Origin: Trichuris trichiura
Taxonomy: Eukaryota; Nematoda; Enoplea; Trichinellida; Trichuridae
Assembly: GCA_037903355.1 (NCBI GenBank)
Contig: JBAJFE010000047.1
Location: 558,001-622,000 of the forward strand
Length of the DNA: 64,000 nucleotides
Reading direction: 5' to 3'
The position numbers and the translations under genes were made by a program. Below, piece after piece: positions 1-10,402 of the stretch (position 1 is the first letter of the stretch; every line of letters begins with the position of its first letter). The notes beneath the pieces are model-generated. The model saw nothing but the letters and a program-made list of their open reading frames with translations, made no database searches and was not told the origin of the DNA.

Positions 1-2421
1 GTTTTAAAATAACCAAATGAAACGAATGACGCGGGAAAATTTTGTAGAAAAAGTACTCAACTCAGTGTACCTGTTCCGCCCTTTGTTGGCTAAAGGAGCT
101 GCCGATTTGGCCAGTTCGAGAAAAGTGGTATTTACTCATGGTAGCGAAGCGCATTTTAACCTCAAAAGGTGATTTGAACAATTTTGTTAACGAAATACAG
201 TTCGCTCGGTAACACGGACTTGCTTTCTTATTTTTTTCTATTGCGGTTATTTTCTGCTCGTGCAGGTGGGTGCCGATCAATAAAGTGAAACTCTTTGTCA
301 TCAAAAACTTCATGCAACTTTCACAATTGACAAGGTTTCGCCGTCGCCTCTTCTCGCACAGAAGGTATGAGTTTTGCCTCTTGTGTTATAGTTTTGGACG
401 TAAATGAATTTTGTGCTACGAAAACTAGCCCAGAAAACTTTAGTAAACGCGGCAGTGGCTTGAGGAGTACTGTACTGTTCAACTTTGTTTAATCGACTTC
501 GACAGGGAGGCTACAGGTTCAGTAGCGTTCAATGAATCAAATAGGCGAGAAAAAAGAAGTTATCATTAACTCAACTTTCAATCGAGCAAACCAATTTGTC
601 ACGTGACTTTCAATCTTCGTGAAACAACAAAGCTTACGGAGAGCTAACTTGTCTAGCCGAAACTATGTCCCGCTGTTTAGACAAATAAGTTCTTTGTGCT
701 AACCTACGAAGTTTTAACCCTTCTTTATTTCACGCTCCACAAAACACACGGTTTGACGCAGAAGTTACCGATCGTAGCTCTACAGCGTGATACTGCACTG
801 CTCGCAGTAATCTCGGCTGAATAAGGCTTACGCTTAGAAAAAGCAGAACAAAACAACTAGTATCGAATTAACGCGGCATCACGCTTACGCCGGCGTACTA
901 TAGTCACTGTAGACCCGCGGTAGGCAACGTTGGCGTGGAATTGCTTTTATTCGTGGAGCAGGAGGTAACGCGATTTTAAGATCACATTTTCAACATTCAC
1001 TTCAAATTCAAACTTACTAACGTGGCAGTTGTTGAGTCTTGGTTTGATATCAAGAAAAATTGGGTCTTGTTAGTTATGCGCCTCTTCACCCGAGGAATGC
1101 AGGTTCCTTTGTGGCAAGCATGCGGCCATCCCGTTTTGGCCTTACTGACAATGATACAGGTTATTCCTTTCTGTCCTTACGTCAATTTAAACCAAAATAT
1201 TTGCCTTATGCTTAAGCTTAGGCTAGATGAGGGTAGAACAGAATGGCCGACAAACATACAGTATGATGGTGAGGTCCATAATTGACGAGTCCCACATTCT
1301 CTCTCTAATGATTAAAGACTTCAATTAACGCGAAAGTACATTTTTGTCGTCTCAATAGCAAGCTAAGGCAGTGCTACCAACCGATCAAAACTCGTAGGGT
1401 CATATGGGATTTTTTGTGAACATCCAAAGGTCAATTTGAAGCTAATCTTTCATTGATACCTAAGTTGAACTGTCAGAAGTATTCGTCGTCAAATGGAAAA
1501 GTGTAGTGCCCAATTATACTGCTAAAGGACTGACGAAATGATTTTCCTTTCAGTTTCGCATTCAAATTTTCGCTAAGTCATTTTGCAAACGCTTAGAGAA
1601 CATCGTTTTGCAAAAAGTTGTAAAACTTAATGATGATAGTCGTTAAGGCTCACCTGGACCTACAGTAGATGTAAAACCTGCTATTTCCGTTTTATAGAAT
1701 ATTAGCAAAGCACCGGGTCGTCTTTTCACTACACGAAATCATTGGAGCCTCAAATGGCAAGTGGCTAAGTGTTAGCGGTTTTTATTATTCTCTCTAGTTG
1801 AGTTCTTGTTAACATTAAACCGATGAGCTTATTCCGAACATGGTTTTGTCCCGCATAAGGACAACCGGCTAATTTTAGTTGAAAATCAAGCTGGTAGGAT
1901 TTGTTTCTTGTCGTCAAATATCTTCTTACGTTACGTGAAGTCATTAGCTGAATAAGCAAAAGTATCTACTGATAACATTGCAGGAAAATCCCATTGATCC
2001 TAAGTAGTCAGCTTGAGATTTGCATTAACATTACGAGTTAAGGCAAAAGATGTCTCGCAAATATTTACTGCAAGTTTCGTGACCAAAAAGATAACGCAAA
2101 GTTGCTAATAAACCAACCTACGTCTTTTCTATTACTCGAAGTGCCTACTGTATGTTGAACTAAAATCAAGTTACGTTTGTCCAGGTAACCGCTAAGCTTA
2201 AGCTTACGATGCCTACGATTAATGCAACCGGTAGGAATTGATTTCATTCTTCTGCTTAGGCTGCCTAGACTACAATAGTATGATTTTAGTTTTGCCTACA
2301 GTATTAACCGGGTCTAGTGGAAAAGATCCACCAATTTGTAATATGCAGCTGTCTAGCTTCCTATAACTTTTTTCTCCTCCTCTATAGTTGAAGGTTATTC
2401 TTGAGCATATATCTAACCAAG
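1..2421. other. Intergenic, no gene recognised
   Basis: No open frame here looks like a conserved protein. The 87-codon frame at 1022-1285 lies largely on a dispersed repeat copy (1093-1270, listed separately) and is not taken as a gene. The sequence is AT-rich and shows no tRNA or rRNA signature that I can recognise. Confidence 0.6.
1093..1270 (+). repeat. Dispersed ~180 bp repeat, copy 1
   Basis: This is one of six full-length copies of one family in the window (1093, 19577, 24815, 35841, 57231, 59024). It opens with GAATGCAGGTTCC, has a central CTTAAGCTTAGGC-like block, then a GGGTAGAACAGAATGG-like block, and ends with ACAGTATGATGG. There are no obvious terminal inverted repeats. All six copies read in the same direction on the + strand. 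It could be a SINE-like or a non-autonomous DNA element; I cannot name it. Confidence 0.7.
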
Positions 2422-3964
2422 ATGAACGCTTTCAGGTACTTAGAAACTTCACTTGAGTTCAAGAAGTTTTGTCAATATAGTACGTTGCATGGTTTGAACG
2501 ATTGGAACGAAGCTGCAAAGTGGCCTTTAAAAACATTTTGGTCGTTAACTTTGCTGTTAGCACTCTGCGCGGCTGGCTACGGGTGCTATTCCATTGTTGA
2601 GCAGTATATCGAAACTCCAATAGTAGTCGGATATTTTGTTCATGATTCCGTGGACAAAGCTAGACTGCCCGACGTGGTTATTTGTCCTTTGAACAGATTT
2701 GACCGACGTTTCCTCAAAAGCCACAACGTATCCGATGGGGTTGCTCATTATATTCAGCTTGCTTTTGGACTAGCCACCAAGCATCCTTACATGAGGCGAT
2801 TCATGATTAAAGAAATTTTGTCCAAGCTGGACAAACTTAAAAATGAGACCGAACAGATGCTACGTCGTTTGAACATGAACTTTGGCGATTTTGTAGAAGC
2901 GGCCAGCCTGAGATGTTCAGACATTTTTGTCGCTTGCCATGGACCCAATGGTCCGTTCAGTTGTTGCGAAAATATAGACTCCGTTATGACCTCTACCGGT
3001 AAATGCTTTCGAGTCCCTGGAGCAGTGCAGGAAGTACCGGGTTACGGTATGGGCATCAGTATAGTTCTCAGCCTGCCAAAGCATTTGTACAGTTTGGCGC
3101 CAAATAATTTTAACAGCGATGGTATTGGGTTAAAGCTGGCTGAGCAGTCCAAAGGCGTCGACTATGATCTGATGTTTATTCCCAGCGGAAGTCATGCCCT
3201 ACTTCCTTTAAAGGTAATGTTACCAAATTAATTACCGTAATCAAGTCACGTGGTCATAATTCGTTTCCAAAATTGGAATTGTGCTCTTATAGGCTACCCG
3301 TTACGAATTTATGAATAACCCTCCACACTTCAACTGTTTAACTCACGAGAGTGGTTATAGCAGGGTAAGCTGCCTCGATGACTGCGTCTATTCGAAAGCT
3401 GAAAAGCATTGCAACTGCAGCCACATGGCTGCAAGCTACGATCGCAGATATCCGCCATGCGATACGAATCAATTTTTATACTGCCTGAATATCCGGCTGG
3501 CAGAGTTGGTAAGAAATGAGAGTTATGAATTTTTTTCTCGATGTCGCACCCAGTGCCAACCCTACTGCGAGTATACGCAGTATACACCAACGCTTTCCTT
3601 CAACAAATTTCCTACCGACGATGTTATTGCCTATGCCAGTTCCTCAGACGAGTGGATGCGGTTGAAAAATACGATTATCGTTGAATTATACTTTGAACAA
3701 ATGTCTTACACGCTGATAAAGCACTTTAGAGCTATGTCTGAACAAGGCTTCATTGCCAACATTGGCGGCCAATATTCCTTATGGTTGGGAGGCTCCGTGC
3801 TGACGCTTGTCCAGTTGCTGTTGTTCTTGGGGAAAAGCGTTTGGAAATCTTTGGCTGCTCTCTGCGGACCCGGAAGAAAAATAAAAAGCGAAATTGGAAC
3901 GAAATTTGTACACTCGGGGCGACACATTACCGTATTTGGCATTATGCACGACGGAAACGTTTAA
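2422..3964 (+). CDS. DEG/ENaC (amiloride-sensitive) sodium channel subunit
   Basis: Trimeric sodium channel subunit of the degenerin/ENaC/ASIC family, acting at the plasma membrane. There are two exons, 2422-3213 and 3293-3964, joined in phase 0 over a 79 bp intron (aag|gtaatg ... cttatag|gct), giving 487 aa. The first membrane helix lies at about residues 42-65 and is followed by LPDVVICPLNRF, the counterpart of the post-M1 FPxVTxCN motif. The ectodomain ends in a Cys-rich stretch (CLDDC, CNC, CRTQCQPYC). The second helix carries GGQYSLWLGGSVLTLVQ, with the GxS selectivity filter (GGS); the Glu usual after LTLV is Gln here. I chose the ATG at 2422; in-frame codons upstream exist but no ATG. 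A poly(A) signal lies near 4237. The subclass (degenerin, pickpocket or other) cannot be fixed. Confidence 0.93.
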
Positions 3965-4863
3965 AAGCAGCGTGAATTCCGCGTGTTACCTATTAATAGA
4001 GAACAAAGGAAAGGAGTGACGTCACTTTGCTTTGCTCATCTCCGCGTAGCCATTTCATTTTTGGCGTTATGGCATTATCGGAAGAAAGGAAACGCAACCT
4101 GAACGGAAATTTGGCTGTGACTGCGCAGAAAAAGTAGTAATGAAATATCGTACGGACAAATGGGCATTCGTGTTTGTCTTAGCCAGAAGAGACGATAAAC
4201 AAGTAATGCAAGCCGGTCAAGAGCCATGCAATTAGGAATAAAAATGCGCCAAGCAGTTATTTATTTTGCTTTCAAGCAGCTTTTTATTTTATATTCCCGC
4301 TGACAGTGGGTTACTCAACAACAATTCGCCGCAATCTTTATTTGCGAAAAATGTTGAACCTGCGCATCTCTCAGCGCTTACTGTCATTTGAAAATGCATC
4401 CACCATATTTGTACGCTTTTAACTACGGCCATAATATGTAATTAAGGAAAAGAGTTTTTCAAAGTAAAGCTTGATTCTAAAAAAAGAAGTCTCCTAGCAA
4501 ATAAGAGTGCCAGCTTAACACGATTGTTGAGGTATTTGTTGACGTTTGTCGAAAAGTATCTAAATCATTTTGCTGGTATCCTTAAAAACTGCCTGAATTT
4601 CTGAAGTTGACTTTTTGCATTATAAAACTTTTCTTGATGATTCGGCGTAAATTCAAATTTATGGTAAAAGGAACGTTATGGGTGCATAAAAAATCTGCTG
4701 ATTTATTGTGCACATCTGCCGCATGAAGCCTGACGTTCAAATTAAATAAAAATTAAAGTGTTTTCAGGTAAATACGATATTGTTTCAAACTGTTTTTTGC
4801 AATACTACCTGCTTACGTTTTTGTCATACTGTAGGAAGAAATTTTCGTATCGACTGCTTTAAC
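3965..4863. other. Intergenic between the channel gene and YIPF6
   Basis: AT-rich spacer between two + strand genes. It contains an AATAAA at about 4237 that could end the channel transcript. No further gene is seen. Confidence 0.5.
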
Positions 4864-5992
4864 ATGCAAAATCCGGCAACTCCAAACTTGGACTTTCTTC
4901 CCCAGGCACGTTGCAACGTTAGCATTGCATGAGCAATAAGTTTAGCACTTTTTTTAGCTTTCCGTTGACGCAAGGCCAAGAATAGAAGGAAATATCGAAG
5001 TAACAACCGCAGTTGACGACGGCGGTAAAGATTCTGATTTCTACACATTAGACGAACCTGTCTGGGAGACAGTGGTAGAAGCAAAGCAACTTTTCCGACT
5101 TTCGGTGCTAAACTTGCTTTTCGTAGAAACGCGACCTTTCGTCCGTGTGGACAAAGCTTAGATGCGTTGTTTTCCCGCAAGCTAACCCGAAGCTATTGCG
5201 AAATTGTACGAGCCTACTTTATTTTGTCGCGGCAAAATTCATTCTACTTTTCAGGGGATCTTTGGGGACCTCTGTTCATCTGCATTTTCGTAGCGTTGTA
5301 AGTTTGCTCACGTTAGCCGCTTCCTCGTAACGGTTTTCATTTTCAGGATGTTGCATTCCAGCAACAGCTCGGGGGCTCAACCAAAATTTACCGAAGCGTT
5401 TTTCATTGTTTGGGTCGGCTCATTCGTTGTAACATTGAACATCAAGCTTCTAGGTGGCACCATGTAAGGCAAATTACATTTTGCTTTCCGATAGCCATTT
5501 TCTTTTGTTCTAGTTCCATTTTCCAAACGCTCTGCATCTTAGGCTATTGTCTTCTTCCGCTAGCAATTGATGTTCTGATCTGCAAGTTGGTGTCCGTTTC
5601 GGAAGGCGGTATTATTTCCCTGCTAGTGCGCCTCCTGACAACCATTTGTACTGTAGCGTGGGCTCAATACGGTAATACTCTATTGCCTATCGCTTACTAC
5701 TCCGCTAACTAATGCGAGTCAAATTCTTCCATTGTATGCATAAATAGATGCACTATTTAATTTAGTTATTTACTATTGTTGCCTTCGAAAAATTACGCGC
5801 GAAAGGGTGAACTTGTTTACGTGGTGTTCCAGTCGTTATATAATACATAAAAGTCAGTTTTTTTCAGCTGCAACTACGTTCCTATCGGGTTCCTATCCAG
5901 AAAAACGTAAGGGACTCGCCCTTTATCCTGTATGTTTTTTCTATGTCGTCGTTGCTTGGCTGATACTATCATATACGCATTACAGTAAATAA
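4864..5992 (+). CDS. YIPF6: YIPF6-type Yip1-domain Golgi membrane protein
   Basis: Multispanning Golgi/ER protein of the Yip1 domain family, involved in vesicle trafficking and Golgi organisation. I read seven exons: 4864-4917, 4958-5074, 5127-5205, 5255-5297, 5347-5463, 5514-5671, 5868-5992. All phases match and give 230 aa, near the human 236. Introns are 40-53 bp except the last (196 bp). Family landmarks are TLDEPVWETV, KRDLSSVWTKL, NWDLWGPL (the Trp codon is split by an intron), KLLGGT, ILGYCLLPLAI, and the last helices LALYPVCFFYVVVAWLILSY. The soluble N-terminus is acidic, as in the family. The stop codon overlaps an AATAAA poly(A) signal (5988-5993), so the 3' UTR should be very short. 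The first exon is the least certain part. Confidence 0.92.
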
Positions 5993-7349
5993 AGCTTGCC
6001 TTGTTTCTCGTTGGCGGGCAATGCCTTTTCAAATCACAATATTTGCATTTCTTAGAGGTTAGGATGAAATACGCTTTTTTTATTTCTTGAATCAGACTTT
6101 CAATGTCATTCAGTTCTGTCGTTGACTAGCTTACCTCGCATCGTATAGGAAACTAAGTTCATATGGCCATTTGTTCGTTGGAAAGTAGTCCGAGAAGCTC
6201 TACTAATTATAACAGTTTTGATGAAAACGATTGGTTGCTCACTGCATCTATCACTGACCATTTGTGACTACTTCCATTCCGTCCCTACGAAACAGAGGCA
6301 AGATCACATTTTAATAAGCGCGTAAAAATCAGGTCAGTTTGCGAGTATTTTTTTCTGACAGGGACATCCGCATGCAAACATGGGAAAAACGATTGTAGCA
6401 ACCTGCTGACAGATAATGGCTCTTCGGCTGTGCGATAGTTTTAAAACGTGGATAAAAAGATGACAAAAAAGCCTAACTTCAATTCGAGCCTATTGGACTT
6501 TACCTGTCGTGCGCAACTTTTGGTGTAATGCGGAAGCACTGGATGTGGAGATAGTCACAAATCTGCCGTATCAAAAGTGTCGCGTAAAGAAGGAAATTTG
6601 CCGCACAGTAAATCTAAAGAAAAAAACTACTTCTACGCGAACGAATGCCAATATTTGAATAGCCACTTACAGTACACAACACTAGTAATGGATATTCAGG
6701 TATGAACGAGTCAAAGTACTGATTCAAGAAGAGCATAAGAGGGCCGTAGAAAATGGAATCACTGATTTGCAGTTCGCTTCGCGTCATATGCGCGATCTAA
6801 AGTACACGTAAAAATTTGCATAGTAGCTAATGATGGGATTACCACAAGTCTGCAAGTGACTTTTGCAGCTACGATGCCAAAAGCTATGTAATAAAGACTA
6901 ATGTAACGAAGAAATGCCGTCGACGTGGACTTTCGAAAGATAATGACGGCTGGAACGGCAACTGACAGGAGAGGAAAAATTGGAAATAGTACGCTTGTAT
7001 CCTGAAAATCATTCTTTTTTTACAGTCACCTTGGCGCCAACCGTAGCGAACTCACCGCAACTGTAGATCCATTCTTGCCTACACCACCGGTAAATATAAT
7101 AGCAAACGTTGCATATAAGGAGATCAAAGCGGCAGTAGCGGATAAGAGGGTAACTAGGAACCGCAGTTGCACTCCGAATACCTACAATGCCTTGTTAGAC
7201 AAGTTGGCCACAGATGGGCATTATAGGCACCTCGATCATCCACACGTTTGGCCCGAAGATACCAGAAACTATACAGAGCGCCATGGTGCAAAATTGAGCT
7301 TCTGTTACGTCGAACCTGTAAAATATCTTTTAGCAAAGTCGCACAAAAT
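5993..7349. other. Intergenic, no gene recognised
   Basis: Spacer between YIPF6 and the copia insertion. A + strand open frame at about 7075-7355 runs into the 5' LTR; it has no family signature I recognise. The missing 3' half of the phosphotransferase gene (14477-15139, -) is not visible here on the - strand. Confidence 0.5.
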
Positions 7350-7354
7350 AGTAC

Positions 7355-7492
7355 TGCTGGCAGTGGCGCTGTCTACATCACCAATTAGTTTTGTTGATGA
7401 AACATGCTGTCTCACATTCATACATTACTCCTCTCTTGCGTGGTTCGCTCTTTTCCTATTTTTGTTTTTTACTCGCGTTGATGCATCCAACA
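7355..7492 (+). repeat. 5' LTR of the copia element
   Basis: Starts TGCTGGCAGTGGCGC and ends CATCCAACA. It is 138 bp against 182 bp for the 3' LTR. It lacks a ~28 bp block present around 13950-13977 of the 3' copy and the final ~16 bp GGAATAAAT...CCAACA segment that lies between two copies of ATCCAACA. Confidence 0.9.
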
Positions 7493-7505
7493 GGTTATGG
7501 GCCCA
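7493..7505 (+). promoter_or_regulatory. Primer binding site, initiator tRNA-Met anticodon region
   Basis: GGTTATGGGCCCA follows the 5' LTR directly. It is the exact reverse complement of the conserved anticodon-loop segment TGGGCCCATAACC of eukaryotic initiator tRNA-Met. Drosophila copia is known to prime from an internally cleaved half of that tRNA, so the same unusual priming mode is inferred here. Confidence 0.9.
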
Positions 7506-7584
7506 CAACCCTTACTCTGCGCTGGCGTCGGCAAGTCGTTCAACTGAAGCAGCGTGCTCAACTAGTTCTTTCTATTGATGAAGC

Positions 7585-7868
7585 ATGGGCACTGACAGCG
7601 ACCATGCGGAGTTGCTGATCACAAAGTTGAATGGTTCCAACTACCACATATGGAAGTTGAAGATGAAAGTCCTGTTGATGAGAGATGGCCTGTGGGATGT
7701 TGTGAACGATATTAAACCGGAACCAACATCACACGGCTGGCATCAACGCGAAAGCAAGGCAATTGCTGCAATTTGTCTTACAGTTAAAGATGATCAATTG
7801 CTTCATCTTACGCAGCTCGAAACTGCTCGAGAAATGTGGCAGGCGTTGGAACGTTTGCATAAGCCAGG
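7585..7868 (+). pseudogene. Copia gag, N-terminal fragment
   Basis: Opens with ATG at 7585 and runs as copia gag (LNGSNYHIWKLKMKVLLMRD, then GLWDVV, AREMWQALERLHK) until it is cut by the left end of the hAT transposon at 7865. The remaining gag resumes after 10402 at a position equivalent to more than 100 residues further on in related gags, so the middle of gag is gone rather than simply interrupted. Confidence 0.9.
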
Positions 7869-10402
7869 GGTGGGGAACGTCCGGCCCGCGAGGCCATTTT
7901 CCGCCCACGCGTTGGGGCAACCACGCACGGATGCGAGATTCAGTGAAATGTGATTGTGGGAAGTTATTTTTCATAATGTGATAAACGTATTGTATGTCAA
8001 TCCTAGTAATAACATAAATCTTGCGTAACAAGCAGGGAGTGTCAGGCTGGCTCGGAAGACTGCGTTGCTGACAGCTCTCTGTGGACAAACCGACATTATT
8101 AGTCCTTGGCGACAAGCAGTAGGCGCCACTATAGTGTGTGTGCGCACATCGGTAGTGTGGACCATCGCATCGTTCGAGATAACGGCTGTCTAGCTTCCTA
8201 GAGCACTTTCGCTTTTTTTGCTCCCTGTAGTCACTGGCATCGTTCTCGCCTTCTCTTGCTATCGTTCTCATCGGTTTCTGTCAGCCGTCTGTCCTTTACA
8301 TCGTCAAAGTACAAAACGGTTGTTTCGTCCTCTGTAGTTGCGATTATGTTCTTGACAACCAGGTTGCAGAATTGTCTCAAAATTCTGCTTTTTTGCTCGG
8401 AGTTGCCCACAAAGTTATACTGAAACCTGAAGTTTCGTGCAGCTTATCGCAAGCTAGTGTTCGCGCTCAGCCAACGCTACAAATGGCCAGTTCAAAGAAA
8501 AGAAAAGTTGATACGGAGCGTCGAATTTTCCAAACGAAATGGACGAATGACCATTTTTTCGTGGAGCTTAAGGGCAAGCCCGTTTGCCTTGTTTGTGGCG
8601 ACTCAGTAGCTGTTATGAAAAAAGCTAATCTGGAACGGCATTGCAGCACAAAACATGGAAAATTGATGGAATTGAAAGGCCAAGAGCGTCTGGATAGAAT
8701 CAGGGCGCTTCAACGGAATTTGGAGTCGCAACAAGCCGCTTTCACCAGGCCACACTGCGACGCGTACAGCGTTCTTCAAACGAGTTACGTAGTGAGCGAA
8801 ATGATCGCAAAGAAGTTGAAGCCCCATGCAGATGGTGAATTTGTGAAAGAGTGCATGGGTGGCAGCTGCGAAGTTACTAGCACCAGCCAGTGAAAAACTT
8901 TTCGAAAGTGTTAGCTTATCTCGAAGAACTGTTTCAGACCGGATCACTGACTTAGCAGACGACATTGAAAAAACGTTGAAGCGTACTGCAGGTAACTTTG
9001 AATTTTTTTCCCTGGCTTGTGACCAGACTACGGACATAACAAATACCGCTCAACTGGCCATTTTCCTTCGCGGAATAACTGCAGGGTTTGAGACTCGAGA
9101 AGAACTGTTATCACTGGAAGCCATGCATAGCACTACAAGGGGTGAGGACATATTTGAGAAACTCGTTTTATCAATGGAACGATTCGGGTTAAAGTTTGAA
9201 AAATTAAGTGGTCTGACTACGGACGGCGCTCCAGCTATGGTTGGCTTGCAAAAAGGCCTAGTTGCATTTGTTAAAAAGGAAATGAGTAATCTCGGTCTTG
9301 ATCCGAACGATTTGATAGTATGCCATTGTATCATACATCAACAGAGTCTCTGCGCACGGTCGCTGCGTTTCAACAATGTGATGTCAGTAGTCGTGTCGTG
9401 CGTAAACTGTATCAAGAGCAAAGGGCATAATAACCGCCTGTTTAAAGATTTTTTGAATGAACTTTCCTCCGAATATGGTGATCTCGTTTATCATTGTGAA
9501 GTTCGCTGGCTGAGTCGCGGGAATATGCTAACGAGGTTTTACCAACTGCGCGATGAAGTTAAGCAGTTCATGGAGGCCAAAAGCAAACCTGTCAGAGAAC
9601 TAAGTGACAGAAAGTGGCTTTGTGACCTGGCTTTCATGGTAGACATTGTCAAGTACTTGTCGGAACTTAGTATCAAGCTGCAGAGTCCGAACCAGCTTCT
9701 CAGCTTACTCGTATCAAACGTGAAAGCATTTGAAGCTAAATTAAGGCTGTGGAAACAGCAACTTGAAAAGGGCAACATGGTACATTTTCCTACACTCCAG
9801 GGACAGCAGCTTTCTACGACATCAAAGTATGCCGGTGAATGTGCCAAACTATTTGAGGCGTTTGGCGAAAGATTCAACGATGTGAAAAGTAGACAGAAGC
9901 AACTGAACATCTTCGCAATTCCATTCGATGTAGAACCAGTTGATGTATCCGATGAACTGCAGCACAAAATCATTCAGTTGCAAAGCGATGATGAGCTCAA
10001 AGCTATATACAACAACTTCCCGCTGCTTGAGTTCTATAAGCGGTACATAAGCAACGATGAATTTCCCGTTTTGAGGAGACATGCTTTGAAATACGCGTCC
10101 GTGTTCGGAACAACCTACTGCTGCGAGCAGTTCTTTTTAAAACTTACCATCGCAAAGAGCCGTCTGCGCACGAGACTCACGGACACAAATCAGGTGAACC
10201 AGCTGCGAGTAGCAACGTCATCAGAAGGAGCTGACATCGCACGCCTCACCAGGGAAAAGCAGTTCCAAACATCCCATTAGGGGTGACTTCATAAATATAC
10301 GTGCAAATAAAGCAGGCTGTTTTTTATTTTCTCTATCCGGCCCGCGAGCGGTCTTGTAAACGTCTATCCGGCCCGCGGCACGGAAAAGGTTCCCCACCCC
10401 TG
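7865..10402 (+). mobile_element. hAT DNA transposon nested in copia gag
   Basis: A 2,538 bp element with perfect 14-bp terminal inverted repeats CAGGGGTGGGGAAC / GTTCCCCACCCCTG. Subterminal GGCCCGCG boxes occur once near the left end and twice near the right end (around 10338 and 10370), a plausible transposase binding array. It carries one transposase gene with a single frameshift. The 8-bp flanks, GCATAAGC on the left and TCTTAGAC on the right, do not match as a target duplication. Confidence 0.93.
8492..10280 (+). pseudogene. hAT transposase, BED zinc finger type, one frameshift
   Basis: Transposase of the ZBED/GTF2IRD2-like hAT group, which excises and reinserts the element. The first frame (open from 8372, likely ATG 8483-8500 region) has an SV40-like basic patch KKRKV and a BED finger: CLVC at about 8587 and HCSTKH at about 8640. 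The frame breaks at the GGG run near 8855, where one extra G moves the reading from ECM-GGSC to VAAAKLL; the second frame then runs to TAG 10280. It includes CDQTTDITNTAQL (catalytic first Asp region), LTTDGAPAMVG, CHCIIHQQSLC, and the C-terminal dimerisation segment YCCEQFFLKL ... RTRLTDTNQVNQLRVA. A second introduced stop is not seen. A recent loss of function, or an assembly error in a homopolymer, explains it. Confidence 0.9.

Noticed and set aside
1022..1285. 87-codon + strand frame
   Set aside because: It covers a dispersed repeat copy that is non-coding elsewhere.
7075..7578. 167-codon + strand frame
   Set aside because: Its second half is the 5' LTR and primer site of copia; the first half has no recognisable motif.
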